Shown: positions 21,846-31,839 of the stretch, piece after piece | How positions within the stretch are numbered: the stretch's first letter is position 1 | Layout of the letters: every line of letters begins with the position of its first letter | Origin: Aedes albopictus | Lineage: Eukaryota; Arthropoda; Insecta; Diptera; Culicidae | Reading direction: 5' to 3' | Assembly: GCF_035046485.1 (NCBI RefSeq) | Contig: NC_085137.1 | Location: 503,336,536 to 503,400,535 of the forward strand | Length of the DNA stretch: 64,000 nucleotides | Notes under the pieces: generated by a model | Database searches by the model: none | What the model was told of the DNA's origin: nothing | What the model saw: only the letters and a program-made list of their open reading frames with translations | Program-made: the position numbers and the translations under genes

Positions 21846-23407
21846 TGTGATTTATTGCTCACTGCGGCTTTCTTAAAGGCCGGGCACCCTGGACCACCCA
21901 TCGCATGTCTGTTTTTCGAGGTTTTCCCGGTACAGATCATGCAGATGGGCGGACTCGTGCAGCTTTGGGCCTTATGACCTTCAGCGCCGCATCGCCTACA
22001 CAGTTTGCGCCTGTCGGGGCCTTTGCAGTCCCACGACTTGTGTCCTGGTTCCAGACACCTGAAGCAAACCTCCGGTGGCTCGTGGAATGTCAGGTGACAA
22101 ACACACCAGCCCACCTTAATACTCCCTACTTTAACGGACTTTTTAACATCCGCCACAGGTAGCTGAACCAGAGCTATCTGTGTCCCTGCTGGCCCCTTCC
22201 GCAGCCTGACGGCTGTGGCGGCCACCTGAACATCGCACTGTTGCCGCAGTGCCGTGACGAGCTCTTCCGCTTCGGTGATCTCGTCTAGGTCTTTGACCTT
22301 CAGAGTCGCCTCATGCGTAAGAGCCCTCACCTCCACTCCATCTCCAAGGACCTCTTCTGCCAGCCTCTTGTAGGCGGCGCCCTTGTGATCCTTCTGGCGC
22401 TTAAGCTCCAGGATCATTTCGCCCGTACGAGTACGTCTGATACTGCGTACGTCGGCTCCAAGACCCTCGAGCTTGGCGTCGCACCTCATCGCCTTCAAGA
22501 CGTCCGAGTATTTCGACTGTTCGGTCTTGATGACGATAGCGTCACCTTTTTCGCGCCTGGCACCTGCCTTCCTACGCCTTGGCTTGGCGACCTGCACTTC
22601 TACCTGCGGATTCCCCTTCTTCTTCCTCTTCCGCTCTACCTTTGTCCAAGGAGGGTCCTCTCCTTGGATCGCCCTGCTCTGCGGCTGCTGAGGGCCCACC
22701 ATTGGTCGCAACCCCTTGTTCCCATCATTCCGGGACGGGCCGGCCTTTTCAGGCCCACCCTTCCCAGCTTTCCGGGAACCCTGGCTGGGGTCCGACTTTC
22801 CAGCGTTACCACCGGCTTTCGGGGTTATTATACGCCTGGCCTTGCGGGCGCCGCCAGACAGCTCCTCACCTGACGGCTGCCTCGCCCGCTTCTGCGAATG
22901 CTTGTCGCTTTTGTCGCGAGCATTCGCTTCCACTCTCTTCGGACTACCCGCGAAGGAGAAGGCCTCCGTTTGTGTAAACTTAGACGCTTTCTCCTTTGCG
23001 GGTTCCGCCGCTGATGCAGCCAGCAACGCAACCGCGTGCTCCTGCTTGGCATTATCGACAGACGCCCTAAGCCGAAGCAAGGCCGTTTTCAGGTCCTTGC
23101 TTATATTCGACTTAGTTGTCGCAAAGTCGATAATTTTGCCGAGCTGCTGCTCAGCTACCTCAAATGCGGGCCGTCCTTTTTCTGCAACTTGGCTGATGGC
23201 CCTCAGCAACCATGCTCCGTCCATGACCTCCGCCGGCTGGCTTGCCGTGGAGTGGACAGGAGCTCCCACGCTTGAGCTGCGTAAGCAGCTTCCAGCACCT
23301 GACTCCTCGCTTCTCCTTGTCGGAGACCTCATCAACCCGCTTCTTGCGAAGGGGTTGATCGCACCGCTACTTCCACCTAGGTTATTTGATTTAGAATTCT
23401 TGCTCAT
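21836..23407 (-). CDS. ORF1: gag-like nucleic-acid-binding protein of R1-clade LINE
   Basis: A 523-residue frame starts at the ATG at 23407 (MSKNSKS). The six codons upstream of it begin with GTG rather than ATG. The protein is expected to bind element RNA and form the ribonucleoprotein. The N-terminal half is basic and low in complexity, with Lys/Arg clusters such as KRKKK and RRRK that could act as nuclear-localisation or RNA-binding patches. The C terminus carries three zinc knuckles: CFRC...H...C at about 448-461, CRRC...H...C at 470-483 and CMIC...H...C at 489-508. This arrangement is typical of R1 and Jockey-group ORF1 proteins. The stop codon TAA lies at 21836-21838, inside the start of ORF2, so the two frames overlap slightly. 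The frame is intact. Confidence 0.88.
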   Translation of the reverse strand: MSKNSKSNNLGGSSGAINPFARSGLMRSPTRRSEESGAGSCLRSSSVGAPVHSTASQPAEVMDGAWLLRAISQVAEKGRPAFEVAEQQLGKIIDFATTKSNISKDLKTALLRLRASVDNAKQEHAVALLAASAAEPAKEKASKFTQTEAFSFAGSPKRVEANARDKSDKHSQKRARQPSGEELSGGARKARRIITPKAGGNAGKSDPSQGSRKAGKGGPEKAGPSRNDGNKGLRPMVGPQQPQSRAIQGEDPPWTKVERKRKKKGNPQVEVQVAKPRRRKAGARREKGDAIVIKTEQSKYSDVLKAMRCDAKLEGLGADVRSIRRTRTGEMILELKRQKDHKGAAYKRLAEEVLGDGVEVRALTHEATLKVKDLDEITEAEELVTALRQQCDVQVAATAVRLRKGPAGTQIALVQLPVADVKKSVKVGSIKVGWCVCHLTFHEPPEVCFRCLEPGHKSWDCKGPDRRKLCRRCGAEGHKAQSCTSPPICMICTGKTSKNRHAMGGPGCPAFKKAAVSNKSQCR

Positions 23408-23684
23408 TGTTCCCACGAGTTGCACGAGAAATAATGTCCACCACGCCAGAGCTCTGCATTAACGCGGTAAGGGACAGCATACTGTGGGGGGTGCCCAGGT
23501 ACCCCACAGGCTCCGTTAAAGATCGAGCATCTTTTTCACCCCCTCGATCACTCATTCCTCGGCACGGGTCGCTTGACACCTTGAATTGGGGTTAGTAGTC
23601 CTATTCTTAGCCGGCAACTACGCGGCTGACTCGCAAGCGGGGGGGTGCGTCAGGCCCCAGGACATCCGTCCCTGCTGCCCCTAG

Positions 23685-23704
23685 TATGTGTGTGTGTGTA
23701 TGTA
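23685..23704 (+). repeat. (TGTR)n tract between the two Waldo-like copies
   Basis: This short TGTG/TGTA run lies directly between the 5' end of the full-length LINE and the poly-T (3' tail) of the truncated copy, so the target repeat separates head-to-tail insertions. Confidence 0.8.
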
Positions 23705-24202
23705 TTTTTTTTTTTTTTCCTTCTAAACCATAGGGGGATAATCTGCTCAACAGACACCCTAACAGAAGGTTAGGGTAGTGTAGGTCTGACAGGCCGTCTT
23801 CTACAACAAAAGTAAAATCCAGGACTACTCTCTCCTCGTACCCACTAAACCATTCCTATGGTCGCCAAACCCTACGTCTCTCCGGAACCACCAAGAAGGT
23901 ATTGCTTCAGAGAGGGGCTAGTGCACATCGCACCCACAAGGTTAGCTGCGTAGCCTGCAGCAACGAACATCGATGACTCGCTTTGGAGAGTCCATCACGG
24001 TAGCATGCTGGCGCTTAGCCAGTTTCCCGAGTGGTCCTCGCCACTCCCTTTGTCCTCGGAAGGCGGGCAGGGTCAACCCCGCCCGCGCCCTACTGCTGAG
24101 CGGACATCAAGAACTGATGCCCACATGCAACCCGATCTGACCTGCCCGCAAAGGAAGGGTATCACTACCCTTCAGGCCCTATCAGATGCATCCGTAGGTT
24201 GC
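23705..24202 (-). mobile_element. 5'-truncated Waldo-like LINE (3' UTR only)
   Basis: The segment matches 18144-18643 of the full-length copy from the poly-A tail up to 'gtaggttgc', where it stops abruptly at the next (TGTR)n tract. Identity is high but with small indels (for example in the 'gtgtaggtctgacaggccg' region), so it is a separate insertion of the same or a sister subfamily. About 500 bp remain, with no coding sequence. Confidence 0.88.
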
Positions 24203-24245
24203 TGTGTGTGTATGTATGTGTGTGTGTATGTGTGTATGTGTGTGT
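24203..24245 (+). repeat. (TGTR)n microsatellite, distal tract
   Basis: This is a GT-rich run of TGTG/TGTA units just beyond the truncated LINE. It continues directly into 'acaaaaaaactcacatc', the start of the tandem-array part of the host composite element. Confidence 0.85.
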
Positions 24246-25271
24246 ACAAAAAAACTCACATCACTTTTTGGCAGTAAACCTGAACCGATATTAATGACCG
24301 ACGGTTCATTCGACGGGGAATCTGGTCCCATTGTTTCCTATTGAAAATGGTTTGGATCGGTCCAGCCGTTCCGGAGTTATGGCCATTTAGGTGTTCCGGA
24401 TCGGTACCCCAGGAAGGGGCCAGATATGAAAACGCTACAAACCCATCCATGCGACACATCAAACTACGGCATTTTCGATAACTTGATGAACGGTAAGCAG
24501 AAAAATGGTCTCAGACCATATCTGAACCGGTAGTGTCCCGGAACCGGTTCCGGGTGCCCGCCGGAAGTGGCCAAACATAAAAGTACACTAAACCCATGCA
24601 TGCGGCATATCAAACCGCAGCTTTTTCGATACCCTGATGTACAGTAAGAAGGAATACATTCTCAGACCATATTGGAACCGGTAGTATTCCGGAACTGGTT
24701 CCAGATGTCCCGCTGGAGGTGGCCAAGTATAAAAGTTAACCAATGCATGCGACATATCAAATAGTGGCTTTTTTGACATCCTCATGAAAGGTAAGCAGGA
24801 AAATATTCTCAGACCATATTTGAACCGGTTGAGTTCCGGAACCGGTTCCGGGTGTCCCGCCGGAAGTGACCAAATATGAAATTGAACTAAAACCATGCAT
24901 GCGACATATCAAACCGCGGCTTTTTCGATAACCTGATGAACAGTATGCAGGAAAGCATTCTCAGAACATATCGGAACCAGTCGTGTTCCGGAACCGGTTG
25001 CAGATGTCCCGCCAGAGGTGGCCAAGTTTAAAAGTTAACCAAACCCATACATGCGACATATCAAATAGTGGCTTTTTTAATATCCTGATGAACAGTCAGC
25101 AGGAAAATATTCTCAGACCATATGTATCTGAACCGGTAGTGATCCGAAACCGGTTCCGGGTGTACCGCCGGATATGGCCAAACAAAAAAGTGAACCAAAC
25201 CCATGCGACAAATCAAATCGCGGATTTTTAGGTATCTTGATTGGCAAAAAATAAGTTTCCGGCCATATTTG
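24246..25271 (+). repeat. ~150-bp tandem array, left part
   Basis: After about 230 bp of lead-in, monomers of 147-152 bp repeat. The landmark 'tgatgaac' or a variant falls at about 24484, 24635, 24782, 24934 and 25086. Each monomer has 'ctcagaccatat', 'ggaaccggttccgggtg' and 'catgcgacatatcaaa'. The array is cut at 25272-25279 by a hAT-like insertion and resumes at 28612. Frames in it (for example 24588-24896 minus) are repeat artefacts. Confidence 0.9.
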
Positions 25272-26138
25272 GAACAACCCTAGGGGCGGGACAGCTTCTA
25301 ATACCTGCTCTAATACTCACTAATAAATATTAGTTTCGTAATCTTCAACAAAAACTGAGGCAATTACATCATAGTATGTCATGAATTAATAGAGAACGTC
25401 CATCTGTCAATAAAATGAAGCTCCCACTGCATGGTGCATTCGGTAAATTTCTGCTTTCATCTTGATTGTTTTAGTAAATAACATAAAATAAATTTATTCC
25501 AGAGCAAGCAGAGGGAGTCTCAGATGGTACAAACTCTAATAACTATGAGGTCCAGGAATTGGTTTCAACTTAGTGGATATACGTTTAATGGAGAAACTTT
25601 ATGGTTGAAGGGAATATGCCAAGATGGTTTGAGTTTTCACTTTCTGCTATCGGAAATAAACTGTAAAAAGTACAATAAATGTAAATGGTATAGTGTTTCC
25701 ATTGATATATTCTGGTAAAGCATGTATTTAGAACTCTAAGGTGAAGTCAATCGCAGTCCACCACCAGCACCACACCGCTGTTACAATAGTTGAATATGAA
25801 GTATAAGCTCCAAATAGTCTTGTTCAAATTAAATACACTAGCGTGCCATCCAATGGATCGATGGGCAGAACGAATCTTGATTTTCTGAATCTATCTATAC
25901 GTAGTTCTCATGGAAGAGCCGTTTCAATTCGACTGATGAAACCACTTTCTTTGAAAGGCCGGGGTCACGACCTTTAACATTTAGACGGCCCTACAAAACT
26001 GCAAATATATATGTCACACTCCAGTTGTCTGCCAATCTAATTTTCGTAATGTTTGAAATCTCCAGTTTGTATGTACTTCTCTGTCCAACAAACGTCAAAG
26101 CTTCTGTCATGACATACTTGATTGAAAAAAAATCATCC

Positions 26139-28541
26139 CACAGTGGGACGAATGACCAAAAACGTGAACTTTTTTCAGTAGCGTCTTTAAACATGATTTT
26201 ATCGGCATGGTGTCTTCGGATGAAAATTTTATAAAAATAGGGCGCGTCGAACGGCGTTTAATTTTAGTTCGCAACTTTGCCACAGGCGGCGCTGTAAAAT
26301 CCAACTTTTTTGTTTGACGTTTTTTCAACATGGTGTCTTCGGCAAAGTTGTAGATATGCTCAATACAAATATCTTTGCCGAAGACACCAACCCTCTATCT
26401 CTACATTGCTTCAAGAAACAGACGTATTTTATGAATGACCCCCCAAAAATCGTTTTATTCATATATTTCGGGAACGCGCAGTTTTAGAAAGTTGCAATGT
26501 TCTACAAAGTTGTGTAAAATGTCAAAAGAAACAACTTTGTAGAAGTGAATAGGGTTCTTAAATGGCAATAGGGTTAGTTATGGCTATTTTTTAGTTAAAA
26601 ATAGCCGTTTTTCAAGGCTCAATAACTATCTTGGATGCAAATGGATGCAAATCAAACCCCACTAGATTCAATATGTATTACTATTAGTTGAATATCCTGA
26701 TGTTTTCGGTTGTATCATCGAGTATCCTTAGCAGGGGTTCTTAATCTTTCTAGAGCCTATTTTTGTCGCTAAAAAAATAATATCAGTTTTTGTATGTCAT
26801 TTAGAACCCCATTATCTTCTGTGAAGTGATAAATATTAACTATTCGCATAATTGTATGCTTTATTGCGCCTACAAAAATCAATTATTATTGAGTTATTAT
26901 CATATTATTCAAAAAACACTGAATAGAAGTGAGCTAAACCAGACGGTCATATGTATCCAAGTGATCTCACCAGCAAGCAAATTTTATTCGTGTGTTCAAA
27001 ACATAAATGTAAATCTGGCTTTCGATTTGAATAGGTCGAATCAGGGTAGGAACCACAGTCAACATACGACCTATTCAAAACGAACGCCAGAAATATACAT
27101 ATTCTTTTTCAGCACGAATAGTAACCGAACAAACAGCAAGTCTAGAAAACCTGAAATCATTTGCGTATCCATTTTCCCAACCTTCAAACATAGCTACAAA
27201 TTGATTTGTGGAAATGAAAAGGAGCATTTTCAGCTATCGGAAACAACATGAATTTGACAGGTGCCGAACAAGCGGGAGAGTGTGTGTATTTATACGGGAA
27301 GGTCAATGAACACATGGCACAAGTAACTCTCGATTAAGCCAGTAAAAGGGTGAAACAGCTTCTCTAAATTAGTTCTAATATTCCAACACATACCCAAAAC
27401 AACTTTAATGATTTTTGATTAGAGGAACCTTTACTTTTCATCAAAGATGTTATGCATATCCACAACTTTTTTGATAACTAGAAATCATTAAAACATTTTG
27501 TATACAAAAGCTTATTTGCATTCATGCAGGATTTATTTAGATCATTCTCACAGCGATCGAAAAATCTCATGCCTGTTGACGCCTTTAAGTGAATTAGAAA
27601 ATTTGTAATTGGGTATTCGACATAAGAAACGTAGTGATTTAATATAAGTTGACTTTCTGCTTGTTCGGTTACTATACGTGCTGAAAATAGTATGTGTATT
27701 TGCTTGCTGGTGAGATTACTTGGATACATATGACCGACTAGTTTAGCTCACTTCTATGCATTGTTTTTAAAATAATATGATAATAATTCGATAATAATTG
27801 ATTTTTATAGGCGCAATAAAGCATACAATTATGCGAATAGTTAATATTTATCACTTCACAGAAGATAATGGGGTTCTAAATGACATACAAAAACTGATAT
27901 TATTGTTTTAGCGTCAAAAATAGGCTCTAGTAAGATTAAGAACCCCTGCTAAGGATACTCGAGGATACAACCGAAAACATCAGGATATTCAACTAATAGT
28001 AATACATATTGAACCTAGTGGGGTTTGATTTGCATCCATTTGCATCCAAGATAGTTATTGAGCCTTGAAAAACGGCTATTTTTAACTAAAAAATAGCCAT
28101 AACTAACCCTATTGCCATTTTAGAACCCTATTCACTTCTACAAAGTTGTTTCTTTTGACATTTTACACAACTTTGTAGAACATTGCAACTTTCTAAAACT
28201 GCGCGTTTTCGATATACATGAATAAAACGATTTTTGGGGGGTCATTCAAAAAATACGTCTGTATCTAGAAGCAATGTACAGATAGAGGGTTGGTGTCTTC
28301 GGCAAAGATATTTGTATTGAGCATATCTACAACTTTGCCGAAGACACCATATTGAAAAAACGTCAAACAAAAAAGTTGGATTTTACAGCGCCGCCTGTGG
28401 CAAAGTTGCGAACTAAAACTAAACGCCATTCGACGCGCCCTATTTTTATAAAATTTTCATCCGAAGACACCATGCCGATAAAATCACGTTTAAAGACGCT
28501 ACTGAAAAAAGTTCACGTTTTTGGCCATTCGTCCCACCGTG
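26139..28541. mobile_element. Long fold-back element nested in the hAT-like element
   Basis: Arms of about 850 bp are inverted copies: 26139 to about 26985, and about 27700 to 28541, starting 'cacagtgggacg' and ending 'cgtcccaccgtg'. A candidate 5-bp duplication CATCC flanks it (26134-26138 and 28542-28546). The arms contain repeated 'gtgtcttcggcaaag' motifs. The matching frames in the two arms (26107-26331 minus and 28352-28594 plus) are the same inverted sequence read twice and have no recognised domain. The centre (about 27150-27650) is unpaired. Confidence 0.8.
27015..27090. mobile_element. Small 76-bp inverted-repeat insertion in the left arm
   Basis: Ends 'ctggctttcgatttgaatag' and 'ctattcaaaacgaacgccag' pair over about 24 bp with two mismatches. 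The corresponding position of the right arm lacks this segment, so it is a small insertion specific to the left arm. Confidence 0.6.
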
Positions 28542-28619
28542 CATCCCCGGGATTAATACTTCCTAATATTCATAATATCTCTAATAATCATTAAAGATGT
28601 CCCGCCCCTAGGAACAACC

Positions 28620-29370
28620 GGTAGTATTCCTCACCGATTAAGGGTGCCCCATCGGAAGTGATCAAATGTAAAGGAGAACCAACCTGATGAACGGTTAACA
28701 AGAGAAACAATCATAGACCACACTTTGGAAAACCAATACTGTGCCGAAACCGGTTCCAGGTGCTCCGCCGGAAGTGGTCAAATGTAGAACGGAACCAAAC
28801 GCATGCACACCGCGCATTAAGTATCGGCTTTTTCGATGACGCGCAGAACGGTCAGCAAGAAAAGTCTCAGGCCACTTTAAGACTACCGGTAGTGTACCGG
28901 AACCACTTTCGAGTGTCTCGCCGGAACTGTCGAAATGCACAAATAAGTGTTTGACAGTACATCAAATAGCAGCTTTTTTGAATACACGATGATCGATTCG
29001 TAAGAACATAGCCTCAGACCATATTTTAGACAACCGGTAGTGTCCCGAAACCAGTTCTGGGTGTCCCACTGGAGGTGGTCAAATGTAAAAGTGATCTATA
29101 CCCACCCATGCATGAGATAAATCAAATCGTGTTTTTTTGGGTAACCTAATGAACGTTAGCAATGAAATAGTCTCAGACTATATTTGGGAGACCCGGTGTG
29201 CTCCGGAACCTGTTCCGGTACCACATCGAAAGTAACCAAATGTACCATGCAACATATTACATCACGGCTTCTTGAATAACCCGAGGAACGGTTAACTAGA
29301 AAATAGGCTCACATCACATTACAGACTACCGGTAGGGTAGCACAACCAGCGTTTGGTGCTTCGCCGGAAC
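28620..29370 (+). repeat. ~150-bp tandem array, right part
   Basis: This is the continuation of the array after the hAT-like insertion. The copies are more diverged than on the left but still have 'ccggtagtgt', 'gaaaccggttcc' and 'catgcatg' landmarks. It ends at about 29370. Confidence 0.8.
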
Positions 29371-29991
29371 TACGAAAGTAAATAACATCAATGCAAGCGA
29401 TAAATATGTGTAAGAGAACAGAATCTTACAAATTAAACCACTATACTCACTACCTATCGCTCTTGTTTTCAACGGTCAATAAGATATAGCCCAAATGTTC
29501 AGAAAAAAATGTGTGATCTGTGATTGTGTAAAGAGTTATAGCTTAGCTTGTTAGTATCGTCTTGATATTGATCAGCCTCCAGTGATAGTGAAGGTGCTCA
29601 ACAAAGTGCTCTAGCAGTCAACTGAGAAGTCTGATATTTTTCAGCCCTGCTTATACGTTGAACATAACGTCGGACTATGTGCAATCAATAAGTTTTAAGT
29701 CAATTCAAAAATGTATTTGATAAAATGCTTGCTTTTCTATAAAAATATTCGGATTCAGAAACACTTTGACTTACGTTGTCGGAAAGATTGTGAGAACATG
29801 TTCGACGAGAAAGGCACTATCACCACTAGGTGGATTAATTTGGGTTTTTTTTTGCTAAGAATAACACTATAGAGCTTAAATTTATCCATGAAGCTTCGTT
29901 GAAAGTTGATTTCATAATTTTGTCGAAATTCTTTTGCGAGGGCTTCAGAAAATCCCTCGATGTAGAACTTTTAGGGCATAGTTTCCATCAA
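29371..29991. other. Right end of the composite element plus unassigned flank
   Basis: Non-array sequence leads to the right TIR at 29805-29815, followed by 'caccactaggtggattaatt' and a T run to about 29850. Beyond that is unassigned DNA with no gene. Confidence 0.45.
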
Positions 29992-30017
29992 CTTTTCCAG
30001 AGTTCGCACCTGTATTT

Positions 30018-30765
30018 GAGCATGAGCATGAGCATAGATGACCGTACTATTCGTAGTTGCTACTCCGTGATTGACCAGAACAATCGAAGTTGCACAAGGA
30101 ACCAACAGACGGAGCTTGGGAGTAGCTTACCGTCCTCAATGTGCATCTTCGAGAATTCCAAACTTTATTAGGTCAATAACGGCGCCGGCCACGTCCTTAC
30201 GGTCATCGAGGAAGGAAAGGAATGTTATTATGACGTGCGTTGCTTACTAAAGACCGAGATCACCTCTGCGTCTCCACGTCTGTCATGGGAAGGACTTTTT
30301 GTTAGTGGGGAGGGGAAAGGGCGCATGATATGAGTTCACTTTGGTAAGTGGAGTGATTCATGCAACCCTATTAATATCAAACCACTTATTTTCACTTGGA
30401 CTAAAACAAAAAACATGCCGACATCGAAGATGACGAACCATTCAGATAGTTTTCGAAGTGCGAAAATTAACGAAAGAGAAAATAAAGTGATTTGAACCAA
30501 CGTGGCTTTGGAACTTGGGCCGACACTTGACGTGACGAACATTTCAATGTCTGTTGACTAAAATCGCAAAAAAATGTTGTTTGTTGCATTTATCGTATCA
30601 TAAATCGCCCCGTACGAAGATGAGCAGTCAAATAGACGACGACGACGACCGAATGAAAACGCGGCCTGTACACTTTGCCTCCAAAAACTCACTCTCGCAA
30701 AAATCTAGCAAAGCGAGCGCGCGAAACTTTGCTGCTGCCGAACTACCGCACACTACTGACTGCTT
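30018..30765 (-). mobile_element. Retroposon sharing a 3' module with the long SINEs, 26-bp TSD
   Basis: A perfect 26-bp direct repeat (29992-30017 and 30766-30791, starting 'cttttccagagttcgc') flanks 748 bp. On the minus strand the 3' half (about 30300-30018) includes 'ggccggcgccgttattga' and 'tcaatcacggagtagcaac', also present in the SINE at 1470-2152. It ends in a hexamer tail of 'atgctc' repeats. The 5' half has no tRNA-like boxes and resembles nothing else in the window. It is probably a chimeric or deleted retroposon mobilised by the same LINE. Confidence 0.75.
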
Positions 30766-30948
30766 CTTTTCCAGAGTTCGCACCTGTATTTCACTAGAAA
30801 TTCTCTTTGGAATTTTCACTAAAACATCCCCAGCTATTGCGTAAAACTAGTTTTTCTGCCAATTTCTAGAAGATTACTGCAATTATTTAGGTATTTCTTC
30901 TCTAAAGTTCTCTTGGGATTCTATCGTGAATTCCGACTACACTACACT

Positions 30949-31452
30949 CCCGAGCAAAGACTAACAGCAAAATGATAGCAAATCGAAAACACGATTTGTA
31001 ATCAGCAGCAAATTGATATCATATTTCAATAACAGATTGTTTTGATTATTTTCGATTTCAAATTTTGATATCGTTTTGCTGTCATTTAAAATAATTACAA
31101 ATATTTAAGTTTATAAGTCATTTCAAAACTTCTAGGCGACCTTGTATAAAGCCTCTAATGATATACCATCAGTGCAATTAACGTATTGCATTTAGGTTTC
31201 CATATTATTCGAAAGAACTCTAAATTTAACGATTTTTCCATTTTTTCGCACTGATAGCAAAAACAGTAATCAATTTGCCATCACTGATAGCAGGAATTGT
31301 TTTCAACTTGCTCTCACAGGAACATTTTTCTGCTGTCATTTATGTTATTTTAACCGTTAAAACGACCAAAACGACATCAACCTGAGTAATCATAATTTGC
31401 AATATCACAACATCAAAATTAGTTTTCGATTTGCTGTCAGACTCTGCTCGGG
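30949..31452. mobile_element. MITE with CCCGAGCARAG termini
   Basis: The left 'cccgagcaaagactaacagc' is matched by the inverted right end 'gctgtcagactctgctcggg'. The inverted similarity extends to 'agcaaatcgaaaac'. The interior repeats motifs such as 'tttgctgtcat' and 'gatagcaaa'. Length is about 504 bp, with no frame. The target duplication is not clear. Confidence 0.7.
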
Positions 31453-31839
31453 CTTCTAGTCCGAGTACACTCGTTAAAAGCGTTTTTTATTGTATAAAAT
31501 TTCTCTCACCTTCATTTTCACACTAGAATTTCATATCTGGATCACTGTTGTGAATGAAGTATAGGAAGCATAATTTTTTTCTAGCTTCGTTAATTGTCTT
31601 AGATTCAATGCTTTGTTTTAAAATATTTTTTATTTTTTTCATTTTTTTTTTACATTTTAAAGAAGCAAAAATGCATCCGGCCCCCGTATCCAACCCTATT
31701 GAACTTTTTAAACCAATAACAGAGCTTATTGCTGTAAGCATTGTCCCCTTTATTACCTCTGGAATAAGTCCACATCCTATGTTTATTTTGTTCTTGTCTT
31801 TCCGGGAATACTTCGAAATTCATTAAAGTGTTTCTCTGG
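31453..31839. other. Unassigned AT-rich DNA
   Basis: The frame at 31554-31826 (+) encodes a hydrophobic, low-complexity peptide across a T-rich run. I see no support for a gene. Confidence 0.35.

Larger units (their letters stand above)
18144..23684 (-). mobile_element. Full-length Waldo-like R1-clade LINE
   Basis: On the minus strand the element runs from a 5' UTR (23684-23408), through ORF1 and ORF2, to a 3' UTR (18863-18159) and a poly-A tail of about 15 residues (18158-18144). It is bounded on both sides by (TGTR)n tracts, that is (ACAY)n on its sense strand. R1-clade placement rests on the gag-like ORF1 with zinc knuckles, an APE-type endonuclease at the start of ORF2, the FADD reverse transcriptase and a C-terminal zinc finger. 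The ACAY target is known for the Waldo family. Both frames are uninterrupted, so the copy looks young and possibly competent. Confidence 0.85.
25280..28611. mobile_element. hAT-like non-autonomous element, 14-bp TIR and 8-bp TSD
   Basis: The terminal repeat 'ctaggggcgggaca' (25280-25293) is perfectly inverted at 28598-28611. The flanking array sequence 'gaacaacc' is duplicated exactly on both sides (25272-25279 and 28612-28619). An 8-bp duplication with this kind of terminus fits the hAT superfamily; other 8-bp-TSD groups are possible. The element's own DNA is about 930 bp, with the rest being the nested fold-back element. No transposase frame is present. Confidence 0.8.
17990..29815. mobile_element. 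Large composite element with 11-bp TIRs, host of several nested insertions
   Basis: The 11-bp 'gcctttctcgt' at 17990-18000 is inverted exactly at 29805-29815 ('acgagaaaggc'). Between them are a (TGTR)n tract, a ~150-bp tandem array and, at the right, non-array sequence. This order (GCCTTTCTCGT end, GT-rich tract, GGAACCGGTTCC array) matches a dispersed non-autonomous family I recognise in Aedes. Its interior was expanded by a Waldo-like LINE, a truncated relative and a hAT-like element. Without them the host element would be about 2.4 kb. No transposase is encoded. The exact ends and superfamily are uncertain. Confidence 0.6.

Noticed and set aside
26107..26331. Conserved peptide also found at 28352-28594
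   Set aside because: The apparent conservation is only the two arms of one inverted repeat read on opposite strands.
30554..30844. 96-codon + strand frame
   Set aside because: It spans the 5' half of a retroposon and one TSD, so it crosses an insertion boundary.
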